From positions 62,001 through 126,000 of the forward strand of contig OX359195.1 in NCBI GenBank assembly GCA_947172415.1: 64,000 bases of DNA, given 5' to 3'. Made by a program: the position numbers and the translations under genes. The notes below the pieces were generated by a model. It had not been told where the DNA came from and ran no database searches. It saw nothing but the letters and a program-made list of their open reading frames with translations. The number at the start of each line of letters is the position of its first letter. The stretch's first letter is position 1. The stretch comes from Chondrosia reniformis. Taxonomy: Eukaryota > Porifera > Demospongiae > Chondrillida > Chondrillidae. This document shows, piece after piece, positions 47,101 to 59,300 of this stretch.

Positions 47101-49207
47101 GTCTCCACCCACAAGTAACAACTCTATTTCAGGATGCTCTGCATATAGAGTGACGTCTATAGTAGCTTCTTCAGAAAGGAGACTGGCTGTCATGGTTACC
47201 AAGTATATGTCTCCTGCACTGAGAGTACCAGGCGGTATCCATAGCGATGGGGTTGCCAAGGTGATTATATCTAAGATGGAGGTAACATCGGTTTGTTGAC
47301 CATTTGTGATATTCAATGCTTTCCACAGAAATGACAACTCAGTCGACTGCACACTGCTACAGTTGGACACCTCGTAGTGGACTGTAATGATGATATCATC
47401 TAGGGGGTTTACCTCTCTGAAGGGGCTTCCCCTCAGGTCAAGCTGAATAAGAGAGGGCAAATCCATCACTTTCAAGGTTATGGATTTGGGTTCACTAGAT
47501 AAATTGAGGAAGTTCCTAGTAATTAAGGTGAAATGATACTCTAAGTCTTGGTAAAAGATATCTGCAGGAATGACTAGGTTGCTATAGTAATTAAATCCAT
47601 CAGGGATATAGGATTGCAACATTGTCATGGCAACAGTCATGTCATCAAGTGTCATGTTAGAGGTATTTGTAATGTCAACAGTCCAGCAAAACTCAAGTGG
47701 GCGTGGTCCAGAATTATATGAGGAAGCTCCTGTTATGATTAGATTACCACAGGGTGGAATAGAAGAATGACCTGTAAAAGTGTAATGAAATCCAGTGATA
47801 CCAAAGGAACCTCAAAAACAAACTATCAGATATAGACGAATATGACATGTACCTGTAATTATAGCCACTGGGTATAAGGGAGGTCCCTCTGTATTGGTTG
47901 CTATGGTAACTGCCTCCACCTTACTAAGACGAGAATATTCTACACTTCTTGTTCTGAGTATACCACTGTTGATGCCAATTTGGTAACCAGGGGCAACAGA
48001 TGATTCTTGTGACAATAAAATTGTAACTTGCCTTTGTCTACTGTTTTTCCATTTGCATTTTGAAGTTGAACTCAGAATGGAGAGAGTGGGAGGATCAAAG
48101 AGTAAGGCACATGATGGGGGTGTGGTTGTATTAAAGTCATGTTCCCCTCCCACCTCCACCTCTCTGTCAAACTGGACCCACAGCTCAGCATAGGAAGGAT
48201 CAAACATGACCGACATCAGGGTGGGGGCAGTGGAGTAGAAAGTAAAGGTTAATGGTCTTGATAAGTATGGTAGTATACCAGATTTTTGTCCATTTATGGT
48301 TATCATGACAACCTGTGATGAAGGCACTGGATATGTTGGCAGGTTGCACATCAGAGAACTACTGTTGGCATGGCAACACACTCCCTTATACTGGTCTGAC
48401 CCCACCCACACCTCATAGCCTGCTACCTCGGGGAAATCCCTTCCTGTGATGACCACTGTATTGCTAGTAGTGTTGAGGCCTTGTTCCGGTTGAATGAGAT
48501 GCAGAGGAGAAGTGGAAGTGTTAAAGTATACAAATGAGAGAGAGTTGGTGCGAAAAGCAGTTCCAGATATTGTTAGTGTGAACATTACTGAGTGTCCTCC
48601 AGTGACATCTATTGGAGCTGCAATAATAGAACATGTATATAGAGAACATGTATATAGAGTGTCAATTACACAACGATATTAAATTTTCTACTAATTATGA
48701 CAAACATTCAACAACTAAAATCTCATACCTCAACTGCACATACTGTATTGGACCATGTATACATAACACTCACATTTATCATCATGAATATCTAAACACC
48801 ATTTTTAAAGACATGGCTGACACGAGGAAAAGGAAAACACTAAAATAGACTGTGTTCCTATAGTTTGGCAAAACCTAGCTTTTGGTGAGTAAATACTTCC
48901 TCTTTGCCACATACATTAGCTAATACTCACTTCCATCGTCATATCTGAGAAAGTTTGCTTCAGGAACACTGCACTCCAGTTCTGTGTCGGACAACACATG
49001 GACATCTGAGGTATTGCCTCCTTGAAGAGGATCAGTAAAGGAGCAGCTGGTGGTTGCCATGGAGACACTGGTAAACCCTACTCCAGTAACGTGGATTACA
49101 GATCCACCATTCACAGATCCACTTGCTGGACTTACAGTTGCTATGGAAACAGGACTAACTGCCCTCACTAGTCCCAACAGGACACTCAATAAGAAACTAA
49201 ACTCCAT
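41175..49207 (-). CDS. Single-pass receptor: IPT-REJ-GPS-EGF-TM-MYND
   Basis: Exon 1 (49207-~48930): signal peptide MEFSFLLSVLLGLVRA and an IPT/TIG domain (SPASGSVNGGSVIHVTGVGF). Exon 2 (~48617-47845): further IPT-like folds (NTVVITGRDFPEVAGYEVWV). A long exon (~47770-45112): REJ-type region as in polycystin-1 and sea urchin REJ receptors, ending in a GPS site (CVYWDKSDLKWSTDGCTTVA) completed by the next exon (VTCTCDHLTEF), where autoproteolysis falls at HL/T. Then 4-5 EGF-like repeats (45,055-43,845), a TM exon (43,426-43,156) followed by WRKKRGK, a Thr-Pro repeat, a ~90-residue folded region of unknown type, and a MYND finger (CVCGRVSEWECAKC ... CQEEDWPNHKSFC). Splice phases match across the TM, Thr-Pro and first MYND exons. 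The second MYND exon (~41,307-41,175) has no strong donor before it, so the protein may end at the stop near 41,480 in some transcripts. Confidence 0.75.
41870..42348. repeat. Intronic minisatellite, 20-bp unit
   Basis: About 24 copies of CCACACCCCTCCCTCTAATA with CTC/GAT variants, in the intron before the first MYND exon of the receptor gene. Confidence 0.95.
42690..42865 (-). repeat. Coding minisatellite: Thr-Pro repeat of the receptor tail
   Basis: Eighteen- to 24-base units read on the minus strand as ATPTSK, ATPTAE, DTPTAE and ATPTGK. All keep the frame. It lies between the membrane segment and the MYND part, and is probably a flexible, phosphorylatable linker whose length could vary between alleles. 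Confidence 0.9.
43473..43677. repeat. Pentanucleotide microsatellite (TATTG/CATTG)n
   Basis: About 40 perfect pentamers that switch between TATTG and CATTG in blocks, with one CGTAT-type variant. It lies in the receptor-gene intron before the TM exon. The long frames on both strands are artefacts. Confidence 0.97.
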
Positions 49208-49231
49208 TAATCTGTGGGAGGAGAAGTGCAC

Positions 49232-52200
49232 GTTATTGAAGCCATACCGATAGCAGCTAGTTACACAGTCCTGCGACCTTAATAACAGTCTTAGCAGTCT
49301 TGAAACAACATTTCTACTTTTAATTATACGTTCCAGTTTAAGTTCGAGTCATATGGACAAATTTAAGCCAAATCGAGCCCAATGCTAATACGAATCCGGA
49401 AAACTATATTTAAAATGTACTTTTCAAATGGATCACTCTAACTTACTGGTTATCCGCTAGACCACGTGAGGCAGCTGTAGGTGGTGACTGTACTATTAAC
49501 AAGAAGGCACTTTAGACTATTTCTGTTAGCTTCCCGCCGGTCATAAAACAAACTTTTAAACAATATTCATTACCTGATCTCACGACCCAAGCTGACTACC
49601 TCTGCGCCTAGCAATGTAAACAATAAACATTGCACTTTGTGACACTTGTACTGTAGACTTTATGCTGGTAAATATGTATGTCTTATTGAGCGTCAGTAAC
49701 ATGAATTTAATAATTCTGGACGTTTCAACCCAGAGCAATATTTATGAAGAATGGGAAAACAAGCCAGTCCTTCATGTATATATGCATATATCATCTCTGC
49801 ATAATAGTTTCAGCTACATATTAAGTGTGCAATATCTTACGCAGGGACACTTGATATGCGACAATTTACGAGAGTATACTGAATGCGTATAGGTAGTTTT
49901 TAAACATTCAACAACATCAGCATTGATAAAATAACTAATACACAATTACATTTTTGTTTGACAATTTCTGAAATCTAAAAAAGAAAAATGTTCAAACAAT
50001 GTAGTTCCAATTCTTTGCTTTCTTTCTTTCTTCTCCCTTTGAGTGGTTACTGGATTGCTGCTGTAGTACTTCGCTTCGCATCGCTTTACTGAGTGTAAAG
50101 TCGATCCCAGGGCACACCACGAGGAGGTAGAAGTACTTCGTGCCCCAAAAATTGTTTACAACTCTGTTTGACACTTCCACTACTGGCGTCGTAAGAGAAG
50201 CTGCTCGGGAACGGTCCGGCGTACCTGACCGACCTGTGACCAGTTACTAGTCCTGCACTGCCTCACGCTACGGACAGAACAAGCCCGACCCTGGCGGACC
50301 ACAAACTCCCACCAATGAGAATCATCATGTGCACACAACGCAGCTTAGGAACACTGTACACAGACTTTAGCTCATTGGGATCGGCCAGGTTGCTTTAGAG
50401 TAGGGACCCATCGATGAACTATAAGAAAAGAATTAGAGAATATCATGTGAAATTGCAATTGTAACAAATTTTAAATGTCTTCAAAACCAACCTGATGCGG
50501 CAGCCTACAATAGCTTCCTGACCGACTACGTAGTGGCACTGGACCCACGCTCCTCCAGGTACGGGTCGTATAGCAAGAATCCGCAAGTGCCAATTTAAAC
50601 ACACAAGCAGGATTAATAGTGAGATACATCTCCAGGCACTAACCCATAATAGAGAGACCACCCCACTATACGAACACCGATGACCCTTTGTCGCATGGTA
50701 CCATGGTCGTGCTCCTACCACGGTTGGCGCATCGATCTACGCAAGCATAGACCTCCAGAGTTGATGGCCCGGAGGCCAAAGACTGAAAATTTCCTTGTCT
50801 ATTTATAAGAAATTGTCGGCGGGAAATGTCATGGACTTGGCGGAAAATCATGGAATCAAAATTTTGTTTATTGCTTTTCCAGGTCATGTTCGAGAACAAT
50901 AGATAATATGTAGTACATGCCCCGGCTTATTCAGCAAGTTGTTATTGTTGCTGAGTTTAGACTCGAGAACATGTATGGCTATTCAGCGAAGCAAATCATA
51001 ACACGTCAATTAACCCTTTGAGTAGAGGCGAACCTCTAATTGTTTTTGCAGTAATTAATTTTTATTTTAAACATACATGTATGCACAATCTCTTGCGACC
51101 GCATGAATTGACATGTCAAGCGACATGCAGAATAGAACAAGAACCACAGGTTCCTTATAGATTGTGGGACAATTTTTTTAACTTTTACAATTTCAATAAA
51201 TCGTGGCTTATAACTCGTTGACATTTATGTTCAATCAATCAATTTGTGCATTGTGAATCCAAAATGGCCGGTGCTACTGTATTGGCTTGAGGAACTTTGA
51301 CGTTGTGAATCATACAGCCTTTCGAAAGGGCGTGCATTACAAACTGGAATGTTCAACATTTAACACGCCTGTACATTAATTAATGAAGGCACCGTATATC
51401 ATGTACACAATATGGATGTCGTACGTGAAGCGATTTGATGAACAAAATGGTTGCTGTGAAGTAATCCTTTAGGATTATAATTTGTTATTCCCTTCTTGTT
51501 CACTTTTAAATTTGTACCAAGCTCCCAGCTTTGTAGACTTATTTGTCTAATGTTTTCACTGATTTTGATTATGAACTTTTAGCACTATTTGCAGGCTGTA
51601 AATTGAATGAGGAGTTTGACTAAGAAATTGTATGACAGCTATAGCAGATACATGGATAAGATGATGAGAGATGCGAGATGCGATATATATACAGTGAAAC
51701 TACAACTTTGTTAGTTTTTATTGTATATCAGCAAAGTTTAAACAGTAAATTAGTTGGCCCATCTAATTTGATGAATGCTTGGAAAAATGTAAAACTATGA
51801 CTGTATGTTCATTTATATGTTAACAATAAAATGAGGAGATTCCTCTTCATGTACATCTGTGATGTTTTTGTTATTGCTATGCTAAAGTACATGGTTCATG
51901 TAGCCTATTGTCTAATTCCTCTCAATGACTGTCAATTGTAGAATAATGGATATTTTAAAGATAACTTTTTTTATGAATGATGAGTTTCCATGGTAGCCAG
52001 TTCCATGGCAACAAGTCTAATTAAGGGTGCCATACATAAAATTCTAGTAAAGTGTTTACTTAATAATGACACAACTCATGGACAACCTGTTATATTCAAA
52101 GAGACTTTAGAACGTACTCTTTATATACTAAACCAAGTATTAGAGGTGTACACATTTTATCATTTTATACACAAAACTTGATTTATTATCACTTAAATAC

Positions 52201-52413
52201 TCAAGTCTGTGTCACCTCATGGCTGAGTTACATTCAGTTAGATGAGTTATGGATCAAAACAATCAACTTTCAATATAGCCAGAAACATTGGCAGAATATA
52301 TGCATTTAAACTATTAAGTAAAAGAAAGTTAATATATAGTGATTACAGTACACATGAAATCAGAAAAGATATAATCAGTTAATGTGCAGTTAAGAGTTCC
52401 ATTCTCAGTCATA
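49232..52413. other. Gene-free stretch between receptor and ACTL6A genes
   Basis: No supportable gene. Seen: a ~50-base motif at 49,680-49,731 (with CTGGACGTTTCAACC) shared with 56,459-56,511; a relatively GC-rich block at 50,020-50,420 and another at 50,500-50,780, unlike the AT-rich surroundings; and otherwise AT-rich DNA to 52,400. Minus-strand frames at 49,992-50,180 and 50,666-50,899 show no family signature, though the GC-rich block could be a relic of a gene or element I do not recognise. Confidence 0.5.
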
Positions 52414-55400
52414 TTAGGGACACTTTTTATCTACAATACCCTTTCCTGATTCATCAAACTCTTGTTTTGAAATCCACATTTGCTGAAAGGTACCCTAAAA
52501 TAGAATGGAAATGGGAATGGGAATGAGTGGAATTGATATGGAATTTGAAATGGGAGTAAATATGGATGGAGTTTGAAATGGGAGTAAATATGGATGGAGT
52601 TTGAAATGGGAGTAAATATGGATGGAGTTTGAAATGGGAGTAAATATGGATAGAGTTTGAAATGGGAGTAAATATGGATGGAGTTTGAAATGGGAGTAAA
52701 TATGGATGGAGTTTGAAATGGGAGTAAATATGGATGGAGTTTGAAATGGGAATAGGATGTCTGAAGTTGCTGGTACATGTTTTAGTTGACTTACTAGTGA
52801 TGCAAGTATAGAGCCTCCCACCCATGAACTAAATCTTCGTTCTGTAGTTGTAGAGTTTTGCACAACTTTGACTTTCATACTCTGAGCGACACATTTCAAA
52901 CAGATACTCATTTCAACTATTTAATGCACACAATATCAGCAGACATACATACACACACACAATGAGAACTGAGTCATTATTAATATGTACATCATAAAAT
53001 AGCAATCTTTTCCATGGTTGGAATTGAAATGGGAATAGACATGAATGGAAATTGAAATGGGAAGAGACATGGATTGAAATTGAAATGGGAATAGACATGG
53101 CTGGAAATTGAAATGGGAACAGACATGGCTGGAAATTACATCAATAGCATGTGCTATATACTCACTGGAGGTGTGTTCATGTTCAGTTCTCTAGTCAACC
53201 TTTCAGTGTAGCCCTTCAACAGTGAGTTACCTCCGACCATTATAGTGTTGGCATACATATTCTATAGGCAAACCATTATAGTGTTGGCATACATATTCTA
53301 TAAGCAAACCATTATAGTGTTGGCATACATATTCTATACAAAGAGCAAAGGTGAACTGAAATTGTCTCAAATTCCTTGTAATAAATTTCTAAACAGCAGC
53401 ATGCATCACATGTTGTTTTATATTATACCTATGCACAGTATTGGTACTAAATACTTACTGGTCTAATGTCCACATCCACCATATTGGCACTGGCTATGAC
53501 AACCTTTGGAATGGCCAAAAGGTCCCCACCGTGTACCCCCTGGGATGAATAGACAGATATGATGCAATCTGATTGGCTAATCCAAATGGTGAAACTGACC
53601 TTCAAATTTGAAGTCGAAGAATCAAAGAGACCTTCGCAGAGTTTGAACTTGTCTATCACAAAGCTGTCATTGTAGCCATTAGGGAACTCGTAAGAGGTGG
53701 GCTGGATGCTGGAGGCATTCTTGATCCTACACGCAAGAAAAGTGTCAAGGACTCATGAAATGTCGGCAATAACTTCTCTCAAATGTGAGAAGTGAAGTTA
53801 TGGATGATCGCTAGACACAGCTGACAAGTTATGGACAACTACTAGACACAGCTGACAAGATATGGACAACTACTAGACACAGCTGACAAGTTATGGACAA
53901 CTACTCGACACAGCTGCCAAGATATGGACAACTACTAGACACAGCTGACAAGTGGATAGTGACTCACTCCTCTCCAAGACAAGTTTCAGAGACCTGGAGG
54001 ACAGAGGAGGCAAAGTCTTGTAGCATGAGCTTCTCTGTGTAGGCACTGAAGGACTTTGTCACACTTGGAACATTCTTCTTTCTACTCCACACTGGAGCAG
54101 CCTTCTCCTTAACAGCATCCTATGTCATGTGACAGTCATGTGACAGGAGCAGCTATAGGGAGTGCTCTCTTATCATACATGAACATGTATATAGACTCAC
54201 AATAGATTAAGAAGAAGACAAAGATTTCTGGTCACTGATGAAGCGATCCCATTACTCCCTCAAATTTTAATCTCTACAAATGAGCCACACCCACCTTGGT
54301 TGCTATAACCACACCCACCTTGGTTGCTATGAGATACGGAGGCACAAGTTCCAGTCCTTGCTCCTCAAAGTACAGTCTGCACTGAGCAGTCACAAAGTCT
54401 CCCGCTAGAGGAGTGCGCACTACAGCTGATGGAGAGAGGAGGGGACACTATCATCACATGACTTACCCCGCCCACTCATGTCTCCGGAGGAGTACAATGA
54501 GCTAATAGGCCAAAGTTCACTTAATGGAACCAGAGTCTCCCCCTATCCACTCAAAAGATGGTCAAGCCATAGATCACATGATATCAAAGCTTCAAGATTT
54601 GTTCTACATATAAAGTTCCCTAATATTTTAATCCTCTAAAGATTGCAAATACAGTGTAGTCTTCTCAATGTGTCATATCTGTTGCTTTAGATGACTATCA
54701 TCATAATATTATGACTCTGGATTACCGGAATGTCATAAAGAGAACTTTAACTGCTGACTACAGTAAAACTACAATCTTATACTACCCTATGTTGCCATGG
54801 CAACAGGTTCTGCCTAGTCCCTCCACTAGCAGAGTGTGTGGTTGCTCACTTTGAGTGAGAGCATATCCGTCATAGACAGGACAGCAGACAGTCTGAGCAG
54901 CTCCCGAATCAATCACCAGACCAGAGGCCTTTCCATTGGCAAACCTGTTTAGCAGAAGATATACTGTATATTGTACTGTATATTATACTGTATATTGTAC
55001 TGTATATTGTACTGTATATTGTACTGTATATTGTACTGTATATTGTACTGTATATTGTACTGTATATTGTACTGTATATTGTACTGTATATTGATAATGT
55101 TGCTTACGCTGACAGAACTGCAGTCTTGCACATGAACATAGCTGGGACCTTGTACTTCTCAAACATGATCTCCGTCAACCTCTCTCTCTTTGCCTTCACA
55201 ATCCACTACACCAGAGGACATGGAACATACCAACAATGTATTACATGTGTACATCATCACTCGTTTCATTGCAGTTGATGAGGACATTCAGGTCGAAATG
55301 TTTTGCATCCTATTAATAGAGAGTTGTGATTTGTTTGAAAGTGTATATCAGTGAATACTTGACATATTCAAATTGTACAGTCCAGTAAATGTGAATAAGA

Positions 55401-56211
55401 TGTACAGATAGCAAGTGGACCTCAGATGGACCAGCACTGTGACCACGCCCCCAAATAGCACTCACTGGAGCATCTAACACTCAATATAACATTCTAACAT
55501 TCACTATAGTAGGCCTACCATATTTGGGCGTGTGTAGCAGGGACAGTGTAGCACTCACTGGAGCTTCAGAGAAGAGAACGGGATGAAAGTCAGAATCTGT
55601 TCTGAAGTTCTTTTTGTAAAAGTAGTCCATGACCTGCTCAAACAGGTCCCAGTTCTCCACTAAACCAATACAGAGGAATCATGTGACTATCACATGATCA
55701 GCGTGTGACTGCCCACTTACCCATTCCATCATTCAGAATTGGTTCCACTTCCATTCCATCTCTCGCAACCGGAAGGGACGTGCTTCCAATGTAGTACTTT
55801 TTGTGAGATGGCCTGTCATCTGTTTCCATAGCATCAGAGGTAACCATGGCAACACCAGACCCCACCAAAGATGGGATGTCAGCCTAAATGCACACTTAAC
55901 TTAAGTAAAAGAGCAACATATCACGTGACAGGGCAATATAGCACAAAGTGCTCAAGACATTGCTATACAATACACCACAATCTATGAATACACCACCAGC
56001 TTTGCGTTACTGAACGTCCTAACCGCATAATTATTTACTCACTTTGGGCATGTCTTCTCCAGCATATCCCGCCCTCAGAGAAGAAGATCCGAAATCAAAC
56101 ACTAGAGCGCCAACTTCATCTGTGAACGTTGTGAAACTCTTAAATAATGTTATCGCCAGTTACGTGCTGTTTACGTCTGTTCTTACCTCCACCGTACACA
56201 CCGCCAGACAT
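52414..56211 (-). CDS. ACTL6A: ACTL6A / BAF53 (Arp4), nuclear actin-related protein
   Basis: About 12 exons, from 56211-56187 (MSGGVYGG) to the last at ~52493-52414, which ends GIVDKKCP. Matches to vertebrate ACTL6A run along the whole length: [125 protein letters not shown]. This is the actin-related subunit of SWI/SNF (BAF), INO80 and NuA4/TIP60 chromatin complexes. Actin-type subdomain order and length fit an intact gene. Introns carry several minisatellites, and one has tandem copies of its own splice acceptor (53,245-53,340). The start codon lies 70-115 bases from the NLR2 start on the opposite strand. Confidence 0.92.
52540..52752. repeat. Intronic minisatellite, 28-bp unit
   Basis: About seven to eight copies of TTTGAAATGGGAGTAAATAT followed by GGATGGAG, in the last ACTL6A intron. 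A similar but distinct array lies at 53,022-53,135 (GAAATGGGAATAGACATGG). Confidence 0.95.
53245..53340 (-). repeat. Tandem copies of an ACTL6A splice acceptor, 36-bp unit
   Basis: On the minus strand, CTATAG plus the exon start AATATGTATGCCAACACTAT occurs three times, 36 bases apart; only the copy nearest the exon body continues into GTCGGAGGTAACTC. Although 36 is a multiple of three, each upstream unit contains an in-frame TAG, so use of an upstream acceptor would truncate the protein. Confidence 0.85.
53790..53955. repeat. Intronic minisatellite, ~30-bp unit
   Basis: About five copies of a unit with TATGGACAACTACTAGACAC then AGCTGACAAG, in an ACTL6A intron. Confidence 0.9.
54478..54546 (-). 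mobile_element. Single-arm copy of the 25,066 foldback element
   Basis: ATGTCTCCGGAGGAGTACAA ... GTTCACTTAATGG is the reverse complement of the right arm of the element at 25,066-25,226. It lies in an ACTL6A intron. Confidence 0.6.
54957..55100. repeat. Intronic microsatellite/minisatellite, 12-bp unit
   Basis: About 12 copies of TGTATATTGTAC, in an ACTL6A intron directly before an acceptor. Confidence 0.95.
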
Positions 56212-56325
56212 CTTGTCCCACTGCTTTGAGGTCAGCCGAGGGGAATCCCCATGTCTGAAGTACGCCCGTCCTTCCGGAAGATGGCACGTCGACTTGTTCG
56301 ATCTTCTCTTCCTTGTGTACGAAGG

Positions 56326-59300
56326 ATGGCTTCCAGGGACTCTGTTCCACCTTCTAAGAAATCAAAGCACAATCAATACAGTGATGGTGAGTGTCACATC
56401 TCTTTTAATTGCATTAGCATGTTACATCAAATCAGTGTATATGTACTGGTTATGAGAGCTTATTGAGCATCAGTAATATAAATTTACTAATTCTGGACGT
56501 TTCAACCGGGGGATCTTCATCAGCAATGCATATTATAATGATTGCAACAAGCACTCCTAAGTAAGGTGTTTACTGGTGGAAAAACGAGGTCCCTCTAGAA
56601 ACTGTAGTATATAAAAACTGTAGTTTATCACAAAAATTAATGTACCTAAAGTATGGGTTATATTGCATTATTACAGCAACTTGATTCAAATGACCTTTGC
56701 AGAAATGTGGGCAATTAGATGGTTGCTTACCTCACCACACACAAAATGATTTACTGTCCTGGCATGCCTACAACTATTTTTGCACAATCGCCTCGTATGG
56801 GTGAGACTGGCCAGGGTTTTGTGTCCTCAGCAGGAATGTGGGTAGACAGATTGCAGGAGCAGGTGTTTGACATAAGACATAAGAGATTATGTCTTGCAAC
56901 TTGTACTTCAATGAATGCATACTTGTGAAAACCAGTAGAGTATATACTCTCTGATAAGAGTGTTTTTATACTGTTATTCTCTGCATGTAGAAGAGGACAC
57001 CTCAGTGAAGCCAGATTTAGAGAAGCCAACCATCCTAGACCTCCAGTATGTGGCAGAATCTGTAGCACTTGATCAATCAGATGGGATCTGTAGACGATTA
57101 GGGGTCAGTGAGGCAGTGCTCAGCCATGCTAAACAAACCTACCCTACCAACACCCCTGGAGCTCCAGCAAAGAGGTTCATGTATGGCTTGCAGGACTGGT
57201 ACAATGGAAATGGAGTCCTTGGTGGTAGAGCTGTACCGGTGACATATTCAGTTCTCTGTAAGGCACTCGAGGATAGCAGGTGTAGAGATGTAGCTGATAA
57301 ACTGAGGAAACAAGGTAAATATACACACCATAGAATGTACTAAGAATACAATAAACCACAAGTGTTTAGATATGCAGAGTAAGCTTTATACATAGAACCA
57401 TTGTAATGAATAAGAGAAATAAAATTCACCTAAAATGGTCTTTATAAACGATGTCATGAAACCAATGTGCTAGATAGCCTTTTAGTGGAATACCACCATT
57501 TGTCAGTAGCACTGGGTTTCTGTCAATTTCAGACATTGCTAGGTAACCTCACCATTGCTAGGTAACCTCACCATTGCTAGGTAACCTCACCATTGCTAGG
57601 TAACCTCACCATTTCATTATTCATGCATCTAGTCTAAGGAAGTTGTGGAGCATTATATAGAGACAATTAACGATTCCCGTCATGGTCATAAATGTTAATG
57701 TTATGTCTTGGTCCCTCTTCAGATCAAGGAAGACATCTTGCTATCCCTACCTCTCCTCACAGTGATGTTACTTCTGGTCTAAGTGAAGTGAGTGTATTCA
57801 CATAACAAACACTTATAATGTATACTTCATACAGCAAGTCATTAGAGGAAATTGTTCCTTATCTTTTATGAGGAATTCAATATCAAATATTATTTATGTT
57901 AAATATACTTTAAGTTGCATGTTCAGTAGATTTATGTTACGGCTAATGCTTCCTACGTATGTAATAATTCTTCTTCCTAATGTACAGAATGCTCTGGCCA
58001 AGCTTAAGGAGGTGTACCAAAGACCAATCATAGCAGATCACTGGTCACTGAAGGAAGCTAAAATGGACTTTGTCAAACTCCAACTTGTAGAGTCACCAGA
58101 ATTGAAAATGACAAAAGCTAAGCTACAGGACGCTACATCTGTAGTTCTAGCATCAGCTACTGGTCAGTCACATGACATCAAGGAAAAGCCCTTTGGCCTG
58201 CAGGATATCTTGGAGTATGAGCCTGTGCAACCTCAAAGGAAACGCATCCTGCTGGAAGGAGAGCCTGGTATAGGCAAGTCCACTCTGACCAAACAGCTGT
58301 GCTACAAGTTTGCTGAGGGTACATTTGCCAGTGAATACAAGCTAGTCATTAGAGTAGTACTCCGAGGTCTTCCTTCTGATACCACGCTGAGTGTAGAGGA
58401 CCTAGTTCGTAGCTGTACCAGTGATGTTGGGGCAAGTCTTGATGAAAAAGATGTGTCCACTTTGAGTCAGTACATCACAGCCAACAAGGGAAAGGAAACA
58501 CTGTTCATCATGGATGGCTACGATGAGTTCCCTGAAGAGCTACAAGAGAAATCTCTGGTTGCAGACATTATAAATGGCAAGACCCTCCCTCAGTCATCCT
58601 TCATCATCACATCCCGACCACGAGCATCAGCCCCTCTACACAGCAAGATAGATAGACGTATCGAGGTGAGTGGATTTGGAGAGAAAGAGATTGAGCAGTT
58701 CATAGGAGAGTACTACGGAGAGTCATCTAGTTCTGCAGCTACATTAATAGAAAGGCTGAACTCTACCCTTCCTCAAATCAAAGCCATGTGCTTCATCCCT
58801 CTGATCCTGCTGATGACATGTTATGTCAATAATGCCCTTGGTGCCCCTCCTGATACAATAAGTGATCTGTTTCAATGGATTGTCTGCCTCACTGTGAAGC
58901 GACACTTTGAGAAGAATGGAGAGGAAATGGAAATTGTCAGTTTTGAGGATGTCCTGCGACTTTGTCCCCGTTTGATCAAACTGAGTCAACTTGCCTTGGA
59001 TGGTGTGCTGAAAGATGTCATCATTTTCCACAATCTGGAGCTGTCAGAAGATGAGCATTTTGGTCTAATGAACTGCATCTCTTATCGAAGTGTCACTGGT
59101 AAAGTCACTAGATCATACCACTTTCTTCACAGAACAATTCAAGAATTTCTTGCAGCTTGTGCAGTCAAGCAGTTACCTGCCGAGGAACAAGGAAAGTTCT
59201 GGAAAGAGAGACTTGTTCTTGGGTACAACAAGTATGGAGAGTTTATCTTGTCAGACTCCAACTACGAGATGCCATTCCTTTTCTTCTGCGGCATTGGAGG

